A stretch of DNA of 64,000 nucleotides, taken from Saprospiraceae bacterium (GTDB lineage Bacteria > Bacteroidota > Bacteroidia > Chitinophagales > Saprospiraceae). Position numbers and translations under genes: made by a program. The stretch covers positions 1-64,000 of the forward strand of contig JADKCC010000045.1 of NCBI GenBank assembly GCA_016714785.1. Reading direction: 5' to 3'. Below the pieces are notes generated by a model. The model was not told where the DNA came from. It saw only the letters and a program-made list of their open reading frames with translations, and made no database searches. This document shows positions 35,162 through 45,226 of the stretch, piece after piece. Position 1 is the first letter of the stretch. Every line of letters starts with the position of its first letter.

Positions 35162-36964
35162 CTATCTTAAAGTATTAAACCAGGACTTTATCATATCCAA
35201 AAATAAAATAGATTCATGAGTGATGGTATCATTTTTAATAGCAAGCGTAGAAACATCATTTTCTGACACTCCATAAAAGCCCGCTGCTACATCAACATTC
35301 CAATATGCCTTTCGACTTTGATCTGAACAAAATATATCTCTTCCAAAAATAAAAGTAGAATCATTGGCTCCAGTCAATTTACAAACGCTTTTAGGTAAAT
35401 CGAAATGATTGCAAGGAATAGTATTCTCTTGATTCTCTATTTTCATTGTTTTTTGAGGCTCAAAAACTAGTAAAGGTATCCTGAACCTGTTATGATCCTC
35501 CATCCCGGCCCAACCAGAGTGGGTACTCCCATGATCTGATGTTATAATAAAAACTGCATTGTTATACCAAGATTTTGATTTGGCAAGATGAAAAAAGCGT
35601 TGCAATGCCATGTCACTGTATCTGACAGAAGATTTATATTGGGATTGGTGTCCCTTTAGTTTTGTAAATTCATTGGTTATAGGCACATCAAAAGGAGCAT
35701 GTGAACTCAATAGTAATACTGTACTGAAAAACAACCTTTTATGACTACTTATGACATCCACCGCTTTTTCTGTAGTTATGTGGTCAGGTATGCCCCATGC
35801 AGTGATTAAATCAGCTTCATTGAAATCACTGTCCTTGATTATGGTATCAAAACCCATGACAGTAAGATAGTTATAAAGATTTGAAAAATTAAGATCGCCA
35901 CCATAAATAAATGAGGTAGCCCTACCCATTGACTTCATAGCCAAAGGTAAAGATGGATAGTTTTTAACCTTATCGATTACATTTGGCATGTTTGTACTCT
36001 GTATGGATGGTATGCCACTAATAATACTCATCAAACCCTGATCTGTCCTGAAACCTGTAGAAAAAGCATTAGTAAATCTTATGCTTTCATTACTTAGAGA
36101 ATCAAAAAACGGTGTAACATTTTCATTACCATATAAGTAACCTACCATGTCTGCTGACCAACCTTCTGCAATTAAAAATATGATGTTTTTGTTTTCCCAT
36201 AAGTTAGAAAAGGTATCAATATCACATGTATTTTTGAAATATTTTTGAGAATAAGCTTGTATTTCATTTTCAGAATAGAAGGTTTCTTGTTTTGATGTTT
36301 TTTTTAAAGAATATATAAAGTACCAAGTTTTATTGGTAGCGGCAAAATTGTTTCTCATATCTGAAGAATAAAAAGCATCAGAAGGTACGATAGGTAATTT
36401 TTGCCATCCACCTCGCAAACCCAAAAAAGCAATTGGCCCAATTAAGATCAAAAAAGGAATGGTTTGGAGATAATATGATCTTGTAGGTGACCATCCTCTG
36501 AATAACATTAAAAGTCGCTTTACTCCAGAAACCACTATGACCAAACTAAAAAATATGGGCAAGATTGGGATAAAATCTCTAACGGAAGCCCAGGCTTCCT
36601 GTGGATGTTGCAAATAAGAGATGGCTCGGCTATCTAAAGTGCTTCCCCATTCTTTATATATCAATAATGACGAAAACTCAATAACACAAACTACCAACCA
36701 TAACATAATATGCAAATATTTGGTAACATTAAGCAAAAGGCTCCAGCCAAAAATATGATACAAAATGTATGGGATATATCCAACTAAAAACACACCACAA
36801 ATCATTGAAAAATCTAATCTAAACCCTTCAATGATAGAATTCAACACATTGGGGACTTCATTGTACCATATAAAAACCAGTTTCCAAAAAGTCAACCCAA
36901 CAAGATAAAAGACAAATAGCCTAAAGGGAAAATATAGACTCAGGTTTCTATTTTGTGTATGCAT
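35162..36964 (-). CDS. LTA synthase-like membrane phosphotransferase (sulfatase fold)
   Basis: 600 aa. About five N-terminal membrane helices (first 190 residues), then an extracytoplasmic alkaline-phosphatase/sulfatase-fold domain: IIFLIAEGWSADMVGYL (metal Glu), TGFRTDQGLMSIISGIPS with the Thr nucleophile, and ITSDHGSTHSGW (metal Asp-His). Such enzymes transfer phosphoglycerol or phosphoethanolamine to envelope glycans or lipids. Overlaps its paralogue upstream by 17 bases, so they form an operon. Confidence 0.85.
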   Translation of the reverse strand: MHTQNRNLSLYFPFRLFVFYLVGLTFWKLVFIWYNEVPNVLNSIIEGFRLDFSMICGVFLVGYIPYILYHIFGWSLLLNVTKYLHIMLWLVVCVIEFSSLLIYKEWGSTLDSRAISYLQHPQEAWASVRDFIPILPIFFSLVIVVSGVKRLLMLFRGWSPTRSYYLQTIPFLILIGPIAFLGLRGGWQKLPIVPSDAFYSSDMRNNFAATNKTWYFIYSLKKTSKQETFYSENEIQAYSQKYFKNTCDIDTFSNLWENKNIIFLIAEGWSADMVGYLYGNENVTPFFDSLSNESIRFTNAFSTGFRTDQGLMSIISGIPSIQSTNMPNVIDKVKNYPSLPLAMKSMGRATSFIYGGDLNFSNLYNYLTVMGFDTIIKDSDFNEADLITAWGIPDHITTEKAVDVISSHKRLFFSTVLLLSSHAPFDVPITNEFTKLKGHQSQYKSSVRYSDMALQRFFHLAKSKSWYNNAVFIITSDHGSTHSGWAGMEDHNRFRIPLLVFEPQKTMKIENQENTIPCNHFDLPKSVCKLTGANDSTFIFGRDIFCSDQSRKAYWNVDVAAGFYGVSENDVSTLAIKNDTITHESILFLDMIKSWFNTLR

Positions 36965-38864
36965 CTACGGACATTTTATTGTTGATGATAGCATCTTGAT
37001 ATGATTGAATAGCTTTTTTTAGATCATCCTCCATTGCAAGAAGCGCAACTTTATGTTTCTTCTCATTCACCAGGTTTTTTTTCAAAAGCGGATCAACGTG
37101 CCAATTGAATAGTGCCAAAGATTTTTCGCCATCAAAATACAAATGGAAAATTTCATTAGTATAGTGGTAAATGCCCATCTTGTAATTGACTATTTTAGCA
37201 TCACAGGATGGGTCAAATATGTCATGGCCAAAAGTGAAAATAGAATCTTTGATACCTACTAAGTGAAGTATAGAAGGCATAATATCAATTTGCGCCATCA
37301 ATCTATCAGAAGATCCTTTCAAACTACCATCTGGCCTAAAAAAGATTATTGGAATACTATAATCTATCAGGGATGTCCTTTTGGATGTAATATTAGGTCC
37401 TGTATGATCGGCTGTTATTACAAATAATGTTCTTTCATACCAATCTTCATTTTTGATCTTATCAAAAAATTGGGACAATGATTTATCCATGTATTGCAAA
37501 GAATTCAAGATAGGATACTTTTTAGATGGCTTTAAGACCTTAAACTCCTTAGGTACTAAAAATGGGTGATGGGTGTTTAAAGTTAATATTGCAGAGATAA
37601 ATGGCTCTTTTGTTTTTGACAATCGATCTGCCATAAAAGGTAAAAATTTATGATCCCAAATACCCCACGAGCCATCAAAATGCTGTTCGTTATTATAATC
37701 TTCTCGACCAAAATATTGCTCAAAGCCAACGGCTTTTGTAAAAGAATAAAAGCCCATAGAACCTGATGAAGCACCATGAAAAAAAGATGAACTGTAGTCA
37801 TATTTTTTCAAAACAGATGCTAACGAGCTTACCTTATTGGTTGCGTATCTTGAAAAAATATAAGACTCATCCATCCATGATGGCAATGATGATAACACCG
37901 AAGGAACTCCTTGCACCGACTCACGAGCATTGGCGTAGGCATTGTCAAAAACCATACTTTGACACATCAATGAATCAAGGAATGGTGTATGACCATAACC
38001 GCCATAATAAGAAAGATATTGCTTTGAAAGACTCTCTACCATTATGACAACAATATTCACCCTCTCTTGCGAAAGCGAACTAATAGTATTTATTACCTTA
38101 ATAGGTGAGTCACAGCTAGCAAAATCTACATTTTTAAAATATTTTTTTTCTGTTATCTTGTTTTTTTGCCAAGTTCTCAATACTGAGAAAGTTGAATTGA
38201 GTACAAAAGGTGCATTTGTGACACCGGCAACATTTGATGCATCTAAAACACCAATAGGCCGCAATTGCAAGCCACCTCTAATTCCTAAGACATTCAGTCC
38301 CAAGACCAGAATAATGATCACAATATTTGCGAAGCTGATGGATACCTTGGTTCGCGATATTGGATTTATAATTTTATTATATAAAGTAAATAAAAGCCAG
38401 ATGAAAACAAAATATAAAAGTAACAAAAGCCAATTTTGACCTAAAAAAGTTGGTATCATGCCCATTGCTTCTGTCCCTTTATCACCTGTAGCAAAAAGCA
38501 AAGCATCATTTTGCAATCTTTTTTGAACAAAAGGGAAATAAGCAACATCTATGAGATTTAAGGCAATAAAAAAGCTATTGATACTAAGGAATATAACTTT
38601 AAGAACAGATTGATAAACTTTACTATTTTGTATCAGATGATAGGGGAATAAATATAATATAGTAAAAACTAGGTTGGTTAGAAGTACAGCAGACAAATCA
38701 AATCTTAAACCATTAAACATAACATTGGTAAATGCTTGGTGTATTGATTCGTCAAAATCTGCTCTATTAAAACTAATAAATATAATACGGCAAGCAGTAT
38801 ATACTATTAGCAATAGCCCATACAACTTACACAAAATCTTGATTCGTGAATTTAAAATAAACAT
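36948..38864 (-). CDS. LTA synthase-like membrane phosphotransferase, paralogue
   Basis: 638 aa. About five N-terminal membrane helices (first 205 residues), then the same fold: VVIMVESLSKQYLSYY, a nucleophile loop ANARESVQGVPSVLSSLP and ITADHTGPN. Where the paralogue has Thr in FRTDQG, this one has Ser in ARESVQG, a possible nucleophile change. The C-terminal 110 residues are an extension with LDP-like and helical parts. ATG at 38864; TATCTTTG at 38884-38891 (minus strand) may be the -7 element. Confidence 0.85.
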   Translation of the reverse strand: MFILNSRIKILCKLYGLLLIVYTACRIIFISFNRADFDESIHQAFTNVMFNGLRFDLSAVLLTNLVFTILYLFPYHLIQNSKVYQSVLKVIFLSINSFFIALNLIDVAYFPFVQKRLQNDALLFATGDKGTEAMGMIPTFLGQNWLLLLLYFVFIWLLFTLYNKIINPISRTKVSISFANIVIIILVLGLNVLGIRGGLQLRPIGVLDASNVAGVTNAPFVLNSTFSVLRTWQKNKITEKKYFKNVDFASCDSPIKVINTISSLSQERVNIVVIMVESLSKQYLSYYGGYGHTPFLDSLMCQSMVFDNAYANARESVQGVPSVLSSLPSWMDESYIFSRYATNKVSSLASVLKKYDYSSSFFHGASSGSMGFYSFTKAVGFEQYFGREDYNNEQHFDGSWGIWDHKFLPFMADRLSKTKEPFISAILTLNTHHPFLVPKEFKVLKPSKKYPILNSLQYMDKSLSQFFDKIKNEDWYERTLFVITADHTGPNITSKRTSLIDYSIPIIFFRPDGSLKGSSDRLMAQIDIMPSILHLVGIKDSIFTFGHDIFDPSCDAKIVNYKMGIYHYTNEIFHLYFDGEKSLALFNWHVDPLLKKNLVNEKKHKVALLAMEDDLKKAIQSYQDAIINNKMSVDAYTK

Positions 38865-38957
38865 TTAGCAAAAAAATATTGGACAAAGATATATGAATAA
38901 AGAACCTAAAATGATTTTAAAGGTTGAAATCTTTGAAAACCTGGTTTTATATGTGAT

Positions 38958-39479
38958 TTAGTAAATTCTTATCTTTTCTAAAAGATATGGGATCAGCACA
39001 AAGTCCCTATAGATTTCGTGATGGTGATTTTCGAATATTTCAGGTATGATATCCAAATTGTTAAACCAAATAGTATCGGGTATATATGGATCTTTACTGC
39101 CAAAAAATAATTGCAAATGGCAGTTTGGTTTTTCTACTTCAAATCTTAATCTCGTGGAAGATACCAAAATTAAATTATCTACAACCATTCCTCTTAAGCA
39201 TGCTTTCCAAGCTATTAGTCCACCAATGCTAAACCCAATAATGGCTAATGCCGAAGATTTTCTAAAGAATAAATTATCAACTGCTTTGTCTATTCCGAAG
39301 TTTATAAACTGAGTGTGAATCTTTTCTTCATTAAAATCGGATGTGCATATCTCCCCTAATTCTATTACATCAAAAACTATCACTTTATATTTTTTTTCAT
39401 AATACCTAACATAATGATCCATCCATTTTTGATGATTGTATCCCCAAATATCGGTTAAAATTAAAATCTCCTTTCCCAT
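38958..39479 (-). CDS. Small alpha/beta-hydrolase-like protein
   Basis: 173 aa from the ATG at 39479; the longer reading begins inside the terminator of the upstream gene. Opening KEILILTDIWG, nucleophile elbow GFSIGG (Ser about 93), LVSSTRLRF and a late HHHEIYRDF that could supply the catalytic His, with an Asp in GSKDPYIPD. Compact for the family (usually 200-280 aa) and without a clear cap. Substrate unknown. Confidence 0.65.
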   Translation of the reverse strand: MGKEILILTDIWGYNHQKWMDHYVRYYEKKYKVIVFDVIELGEICTSDFNEEKIHTQFINFGIDKAVDNLFFRKSSALAIIGFSIGGLIAWKACLRGMVVDNLILVSSTRLRFEVEKPNCHLQLFFGSKDPYIPDTIWFNNLDIIPEIFENHHHEIYRDFVLIPYLLEKIRIY

Positions 39480-39489
39480 ATTAAGTAAT

Positions 39490-39526
39490 AAAAAAAAAGA
39501 CGTACCCATAACTGAATACGTCTTTT
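39490..39526 (-). terminator. Rho-independent terminator of the DksA-like gene
   Basis: AAAGACGTA/TACGTCTTT inverted repeat, 12-base loop, followed on the minus strand by about nine T. Ten bases beyond it the hydrolase gene begins. Confidence 0.88.
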
Positions 39527-39546
39527 CTTTAATAGATATCTATTTT

Positions 39547-40254
39547 TTACTCCATATCTTCTTCATCATAATCGTCTGGTTCATCATCAGCTATCATGTC
39601 TAAATCTTCATCGTCAGCGAATGAGTCATCATCATCATCAAGACCCAAGTCAGCTTCATCCAATTCTTTAATGACATCAAGTTCAGAGAAGATTTTATCC
39701 AAATCATCATCATCCAATTCAGCCACAGCTTTAACTGCACTAGGTTTTTTAATAACTTTTGTGATAATCACTGGTTTTCTTGGTTCAGGCTTTCTAGCAG
39801 GTTTATCATCCTCTGCTTCTTCCAAGTCATCAAATCCTCGTGCTCTTTCTTTTGGCATCTGTACATCCTTCATTTCAGATAACGTTTTAGCCGTAACAGA
39901 CTTTGTAGTAGTAGGTACAGCCATAAGCCTTTTTTTGTCAATCAGCTCACCAGAAACTACACAAATCCCGTAGGATTTATTATTAATTCTAATAAGCGCA
40001 TTTTCCAAATCTTGGATGTATTTACGCTGATGATTGGCCATGTTATTTAACATTTCTACTTCCGACTGGATAGAAGAAAAATCTGTAATATCTTTCGCAA
40101 AATCATCATTATTGTTTTCGGTGATATCTTTCAGCTGCTCTTTCAAACTAGCGTATTGACTTCGTGCTTTTTCAAGCTTTGCATCTATGATATCTTTAAA
40201 TTCCTTCAGCTCATCATCGCTGTATCGGGTGGTTACACTTGTTGGTATAGACAT
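39547..40254 (-). CDS. DksA/TraR-like protein without zinc-finger cysteines, acidic tail
   Basis: 235 aa from the ATG at 40254. Residues about 10-95 form a coiled coil followed by RINNKSYGICVVSGELIDKKRL, which aligns with the G-x-C-x-x-C-G-x-x-I finger of DksA/TraR but keeps only one cysteine. After about residue 150 the protein becomes a Lys/Pro linker and then a very acidic tail (DDDDSFADDEDLDM and on). Degenerate DksA-like proteins occur across Bacteroidota; a role in RNA polymerase secondary-channel binding is inferred. Divergent from smc. Confidence 0.75.
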   Translation of the reverse strand: MSIPTSVTTRYSDDELKEFKDIIDAKLEKARSQYASLKEQLKDITENNNDDFAKDITDFSSIQSEVEMLNNMANHQRKYIQDLENALIRINNKSYGICVVSGELIDKKRLMAVPTTTKSVTAKTLSEMKDVQMPKERARGFDDLEEAEDDKPARKPEPRKPVIITKVIKKPSAVKAVAELDDDDLDKIFSELDVIKELDEADLGLDDDDDSFADDEDLDMIADDEPDDYDEEDME

Positions 40255-40427
40255 ATTCTTCTTGTTTTTCAAAAAATCGCACAATATTAGACCTTAAATA
40301 TCATATTACAAAAAAAAGTTTCATGTTATGCTATGATTTTATCAAAAAAGATTAGAATTTAAGTCTTTATCCACTTTTTTTATACAAATTAGCTAAAACC
40401 AACCGCTCTTCTTCGCAATTATTTTTT

Positions 40428-40435
40428 TACCTTTG
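40428..40435 (+). promoter_or_regulatory. Possible -7 element of smc
   Basis: TACCTTTG, 7 bases before the smc ATG. No clear -33 element. If used, the smc message would be nearly leaderless. Confidence 0.3.
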
Positions 40436-40442
40436 CCGCAGT

Positions 40443-43400
40443 ATGAGATTGAAGAGCCTCCAAATTAAAGGATTTAAAAGTTTTGCAAACGACACTATAC
40501 TCAATTTTAGTGAAGATGTGATCGGTGTCGTCGGACCTAATGGGTCAGGAAAATCCAATATTGTAGATGCCATCAGATGGGTACTTGGTGAGCAAAAAAG
40601 TAAAGAGCTACGTTTAGAAGCCATGTCTGATGTTATATTTAATGGTACCAAAACCAAAAAAGAAGCAGCCACTGCCATGGTGGCTCTAACCTTTGACAAC
40701 AATAAAAACCTACTTCCTACCGAGTATCAAACTGTGACCATATCAAGGACTTTGTACAGGTCTGGAGAGTCTGAATACAAACTCAACAATGTAGTATGCC
40801 GCCTGAAAGATATCAATTCGCTCTTTCTTGACACGGGAATTGGCTCCAACTCTTATGCCATCATTGCACTCGGAATGGTAGATGATATCCTTGCAGACAA
40901 AGAACATTCGAGATGTAGGATGTTCGAACAAGCCGCTGGAGTTTCTAAATATAAAATAAGAAAAAGAGAAACACTAAGCAAATTAAAGAGTGCCACAGAA
41001 GATCTAAATCGGATAGATGACCTACTGTTCGAAATAGAAGGCAATCTAAAAACTCTAGAAAAGCAGGCTAAACGTACTCAAAAATACTTGGACCTAAAAG
41101 CAGAATATAAAGAGATGAGCATAAAACATGCGGTATTCTCTATACAACATCTCAAACAAAAATATAAAGGCATATCTGAGCAATTGCTCAAAGATCAAGA
41201 TACTTATAGAGCAAATGATACCATACTGCTCAAACAACAAGCTCAGCTCGAAAAAGAGAAAAAAGCCAATCTTGATAAGGAGATGGCTCTATCTGACCAT
41301 CAGAAAAAGCTCAATGAGCTCGTATATCAAATCAGGTCAAGGGAAAGTGAAAAAGGATTATTGACTCAAAAATTGGGTTTTAAAAAACAAAATAAAGAAC
41401 AACTCAATAAAAATATATTTGAAAACGAAGCAGAACTAGAAAAAGCTAAGACGGATTCCATAACACTTGACCAACGAATCCTTACAGAAAATGCCCAATT
41501 GGAGATCATCAGAAGTACGCTATTGAAATCTAAAGAAGTATATGATGAAATCAAAAATGAATATAATACCGCTAAGTTAAGTTTTGATATTCGTCAAAAA
41601 GAAAAGCAAGAATTAGAGCGGCAAGTTTTTGATATAGAAAAAAACATTGCAATCCTTCGAAATTCCATAGAGAATAACGAAAGAGAAATATTCCGGATCA
41701 ATGAGTCTATACAATCTAGAGAAAAAGAATTTTCACGAGCCAACGACCAACTAGAAGGTTACAATAATAACTTTATGGTCAAGGAAAAGGAATTGGCGAC
41801 TCTCCAAGAAAATGAAGAAAACAGAAAACAGAAGATTGCTGATTTGGAATCTAAGCGAGACCGAATGCAGGAAGAACTAAATAAAATCAATCGAAATATA
41901 GACTCCAAACAAAATGAATATGATTTGCTCAAAAGCATGATCGACAATTTTGAAGGTTTTCCTGAGTCTATAAAATTTTTAAATGATCATTGGAAAAAGG
42001 ATTTGATCTTACTTTCAGATATTCTTGATGTACAGGAACAATACAAAGCTCCAATTGAGTTATTCTTGGACCAATACCTTAACTACTTCATAGTTAATGA
42101 TGTAAAAGAAGCAATACAAGGTATTACCTTGCTGAAAAACTCACAAAAGGGTAAAGCTAATTTCTTTTTACTGGACCAATTAGTCCATGCTCCTAAAAAT
42201 ACCTCTATCAAAGAAAATGGTCTTATCAGTGCCGTAGATGTGATCCAATGTGCCGACAAATACAAAACTTTACTCCATGCTTTATTATCGAATGTATATA
42301 TCTTCGGAGGGGATATTGATCAATATCAAGGAAGTGACCAAGCCATCACCATCATCTCTGCTTCTGGCACTTTTTTAAAGCAAGGATTTAGTATTTCTGG
42401 TGGATCAGTGGGCCTTTTCGAAGGTAAAAAGATAGGTAGAAAACAAAACCTAGAAAAGTTAGCAACATTTCTCGAAGAAAGTGCTGCAGCAAAAATAGAA
42501 TTGTCTAATAACCTTACTGAAGTCAAAAAGGAACTCGCAACTATCAAGTCTTCCGACTTCAATAGCATCATTGATAAAATTAAAAAAGAAATACAACTCA
42601 TTGAGCAAGATCGTATCAGAGTGCGACATCAAATAGACTCCTATCATCAGTTCAAAAATGAAAGCGATTTAAAAATAAAAACAGCCAAAGAACAAATCAG
42701 AGACATAAAGAGCAGGATGTCCATGGCAGATCAGCAAATGAAATCACTCAAACAAAGGGTAACAGATCTGGATAAACCTGAAGATGGCAAAAATAACGAC
42801 ATCGACCAACTAAGCGAAAAAATGTCATCTGCATCAGAGCAGTTTAACAATGACAATATTGCCTTGATTAGACATCAAAATTTGATTGGCAATTTTGTAA
42901 AAGATAAAGAATTTCGTGACCTAAAAGTGTCTGAATTATCATTAAAAACACAAAATGACAAACAAAGACTCTTGTCGGAAGATAGAGAGCGTATAGATAT
43001 TGAAGATCAACTCATACAATTAGAGTCTGAATTGCAGACCTATTATTTAGAAAAAAAGAACTTCCAGTCAACTCTCAGTGAAGCAGAGCAAGATTTCTTC
43101 AAAGCCAGAAACACCATCAATGAGCTAGATGATGCAATACGTAATCTTGCAAAAATCCAATCTCAACTCCAACATACAATCCAAAATCTTAAGGATCAGT
43201 TTACGGAACAGAAATTCCAGATCCAAGCTGTAGGTGAACGATTGCGGATAGAATTTAATATTTCAGTCAATGATATAGTCAATCAGGAGCCTGAGCAAGG
43301 AATAAATTATGAACAACTTACTGAGGAGTTGGACAAGATAAAAGTCAAAATGCAATCTTACGGAGACATCAATCCACTAGCTGTAGAAGCATATAATGAA

Positions 43401-43991
43401 ATGAAAGATCGGTATGACAATATAAATGTCCAACGTAAAGACATACTGGAAGCTAAAGATAGTCTGATGGACACCATGAAAGAAATAGAACAAACTGCTA
43501 CTGTTCAGTTTATGGAAGCTTTTGAGAAGGTAAGAGAAAGTTTTATTGAAGTGTTCAGGAGTTTATTTACAGAAGATGATACTTGCGATCTCATTCTCTT
43601 AGACCCAGCCAATCCATTGGAGTCCGATATAGAAATTATCGCCAAGCCAAAAGGTAAAAAACCAAAATCGTTAAGTCAACTGTCCGGTGGAGAAAAAACA
43701 CTTACCGCAACAGCACTTCTTTTTGCACTATATTTACTTAAACCCGCGCCATTCTGTATTTTTGATGAAGTAGATGCACCCTTAGACGATGCCAATATCC
43801 AGAAATTCAACAAAATCATTCAGAAATTCAGTAAAGAATCTCAATTCATCATTGTCACCCATAACAAATCAACAATGGCAGAAGTCAATGTGTTGTATGG
43901 TGTATATATGGTGGAGCCTGGAGTTTCTGGTGTAAGTGCCGTAGATTTTAGATCTTTAAAGCATGAACCAATATTAGAGAATATCTCTTAA
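40443..43991 (+). CDS. smc: Chromosome segregation ATPase SMC
   Basis: 1182 aa, full length. Walker A GPNGSGKSNIVDAI near residue 31, long coiled coil, hinge around 505-670 (with LLDQLVHAPKNTSIKENGL and ISASGTFLKQGFSISGGSVG), second coiled coil, signature LSGGEKTLTATALLF about 1080, Walker B PFCIFDEVDAPLDD and D-loop, then the switch region IIVTHNKSTM. Forms the condensin-like complex with ScpA/ScpB, which are not here. Nearest downstream gene begins 5 bases after its stop. Confidence 0.98.
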   Translation: MRLKSLQIKGFKSFANDTILNFSEDVIGVVGPNGSGKSNIVDAIRWVLGEQKSKELRLEAMSDVIFNGTKTKKEAATAMVALTFDNNKNLLPTEYQTVTISRTLYRSGESEYKLNNVVCRLKDINSLFLDTGIGSNSYAIIALGMVDDILADKEHSRCRMFEQAAGVSKYKIRKRETLSKLKSATEDLNRIDDLLFEIEGNLKTLEKQAKRTQKYLDLKAEYKEMSIKHAVFSIQHLKQKYKGISEQLLKDQDTYRANDTILLKQQAQLEKEKKANLDKEMALSDHQKKLNELVYQIRSRESEKGLLTQKLGFKKQNKEQLNKNIFENEAELEKAKTDSITLDQRILTENAQLEIIRSTLLKSKEVYDEIKNEYNTAKLSFDIRQKEKQELERQVFDIEKNIAILRNSIENNEREIFRINESIQSREKEFSRANDQLEGYNNNFMVKEKELATLQENEENRKQKIADLESKRDRMQEELNKINRNIDSKQNEYDLLKSMIDNFEGFPESIKFLNDHWKKDLILLSDILDVQEQYKAPIELFLDQYLNYFIVNDVKEAIQGITLLKNSQKGKANFFLLDQLVHAPKNTSIKENGLISAVDVIQCADKYKTLLHALLSNVYIFGGDIDQYQGSDQAITIISASGTFLKQGFSISGGSVGLFEGKKIGRKQNLEKLATFLEESAAAKIELSNNLTEVKKELATIKSSDFNSIIDKIKKEIQLIEQDRIRVRHQIDSYHQFKNESDLKIKTAKEQIRDIKSRMSMADQQMKSLKQRVTDLDKPEDGKNNDIDQLSEKMSSASEQFNNDNIALIRHQNLIGNFVKDKEFRDLKVSELSLKTQNDKQRLLSEDRERIDIEDQLIQLESELQTYYLEKKNFQSTLSEAEQDFFKARNTINELDDAIRNLAKIQSQLQHTIQNLKDQFTEQKFQIQAVGERLRIEFNISVNDIVNQEPEQGINYEQLTEELDKIKVKMQSYGDINPLAVEAYNEMKDRYDNINVQRKDILEAKDSLMDTMKEIEQTATVQFMEAFEKVRESFIEVFRSLFTEDDTCDLILLDPANPLESDIEIIAKPKGKKPKSLSQLSGGEKTLTATALLFALYLLKPAPFCIFDEVDAPLDDANIQKFNKIIQKFSKESQFIIVTHNKSTMAEVNVLYGVYMVEPGVSGVSAVDFRSLKHEPILENIS

Positions 43992-43995
43992 TCTT

Positions 43996-44967
43996 ATGTC
44001 AAAGAAGACACACCATTTGCATGACAAATTTGTCAAAGCATCCTTCTCTGATTCTGACAGAGCCATCTCCTTTTTTGAACGATTTTTGCCTGATTCATTG
44101 CTCAAAGAAATTGATGTGTACTCTCTCAAAGTCACGCAAGAATCCTATATCCAAGAAGATCTCAGTGAGCATTTTTCAGACATTGTATTTGAAGTCAGAA
44201 CATTAGATCAGGAGCCTGTAGATTTAGTCTTACTTTTCGAGCACAAGTCTTCCCCTGATAAGTATGTGCTTATACAAGTGGGACACTACCTGTTTTCTCA
44301 CTATTTCAAGTGTATTTCTGACAAAAAACCGCTCAAACTCATCATACCGCTTATCTATTATCAAGGCAAAAAACAATGGAAAGACCCGAATCTTTCGTCG
44401 TTATTCCCAAAATTGAGCGGTACACTAAGTGAATATATTCCTACCATCAAACATATCTTTATTGCACTAAGATCGCTCTCTTGTGATAATATAGAGAATA
44501 TAAGAAATGGTATGATGGCAGCTGCTGTGATGGCACAACGCCATGCTTTTGATCCTATCAAATTGGCAGATGATTTCCTACGGATATTCACCTTGTTTTC
44601 AGAAACAAAAGACCGAGGAAACTTTTTGGAGCAGCTCTTTGTTTATGTGGTAAATGTATCTGATATCACAAAAACAGACCTTAATAAAGCAATAGAATCC
44701 ATACCATCCAAAATAAAAGATGACATCATGACCACTTATAGTAGAATTAGACAAGAAGGAGAGCAAATTGGAAGACAAGAAGGAGAGCAAATTGGAAGAC
44801 AAGAAGGAGAGCAAATTGGTATCCAAAAAGGTGAATTGAAAAAACAAATAGAAATTGTAATAGCTCTTTTCGATGATAAAATACCTTTCCACCAGATTGC
44901 TAAATATACAAATCTTACTGTGGATGAAATAGAAAAAATCCTTAGAAAATATAAAAAGATCTCGTAA
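43996..44967 (+). CDS. Rpn family recombination-promoting nuclease / PD-(D/E)XK transposase-like protein
   Basis: 323 aa. N-terminus HLHDKFVKASFSDSDRAISFFERFLP, then DIVFEVRTLDQEPVDLVLLFEHKSSPDKYVLIQVGHYLF with the D...ExK and Q/Y residues of the Rpn nuclease fold. C-terminal GEQIGRQE octapeptide repeats arise from three exact-length 24-bp DNA repeats at 44749-44820. Rpn proteins act in recombination and possibly in phage defence through DNA cleavage. It starts 5 bases after smc, an insertion-like position, and a decayed copy of its 3' part follows. Confidence 0.85.
   Translation: MSKKTHHLHDKFVKASFSDSDRAISFFERFLPDSLLKEIDVYSLKVTQESYIQEDLSEHFSDIVFEVRTLDQEPVDLVLLFEHKSSPDKYVLIQVGHYLFSHYFKCISDKKPLKLIIPLIYYQGKKQWKDPNLSSLFPKLSGTLSEYIPTIKHIFIALRSLSCDNIENIRNGMMAAAVMAQRHAFDPIKLADDFLRIFTLFSETKDRGNFLEQLFVYVVNVSDITKTDLNKAIESIPSKIKDDIMTTYSRIRQEGEQIGRQEGEQIGRQEGEQIGIQKGELKKQIEIVIALFDDKIPFHQIAKYTNLTVDEIEKILRKYKKIS
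44749..44820 (+). repeat. Three tandem 24-bp repeats within the Rpn gene
   Basis: The unit agacaagaaggagagcaaat plus tgga occurs three times in frame, coding for the octapeptide RQEGEQIG. Number of units is likely variable between strains. Confidence 0.9.
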
Positions 44968-45000
44968 TTTGCGTTTGCGATAAGGCAGAATGATTCTTGG

Positions 45001-45103
45001 CTCTTTGTTTAAAGAGTTAATGTATTTGATATCACCAAATCACAACGCAATAAAGACATTGATTTCATTCAACATAAAAGCTGACATCATGACCACTTTT
45101 AAA
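45001..45103 (+). pseudogene. Decayed copy of the Rpn gene 3' region
   Basis: This stretch aligns with 44639-44737 of the neighbouring Rpn gene: the segments CTCTTTGTTTA, AATGTAT-TGATATCAC and GACATCATGACCACTT are shared in the same order. Translation gives VNVFDITKSQRNKDIDFI against VNVSDITKTDLNKAIESI, with stop codons and a frame change. It is the relic of a second Rpn-family gene or of a partial duplication. Confidence 0.7.
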
Positions 45104-45226
45104 AGAAGCTTTTGCAAAAATGTCATAAATGAGATCTGTCGAATTTAGAATACATGACTCTTATTTTTCTGGTAAGTGTATATCTTAAGACTAGAAATAG
45201 TATATTTAAAAAAAAATCCACAATTA

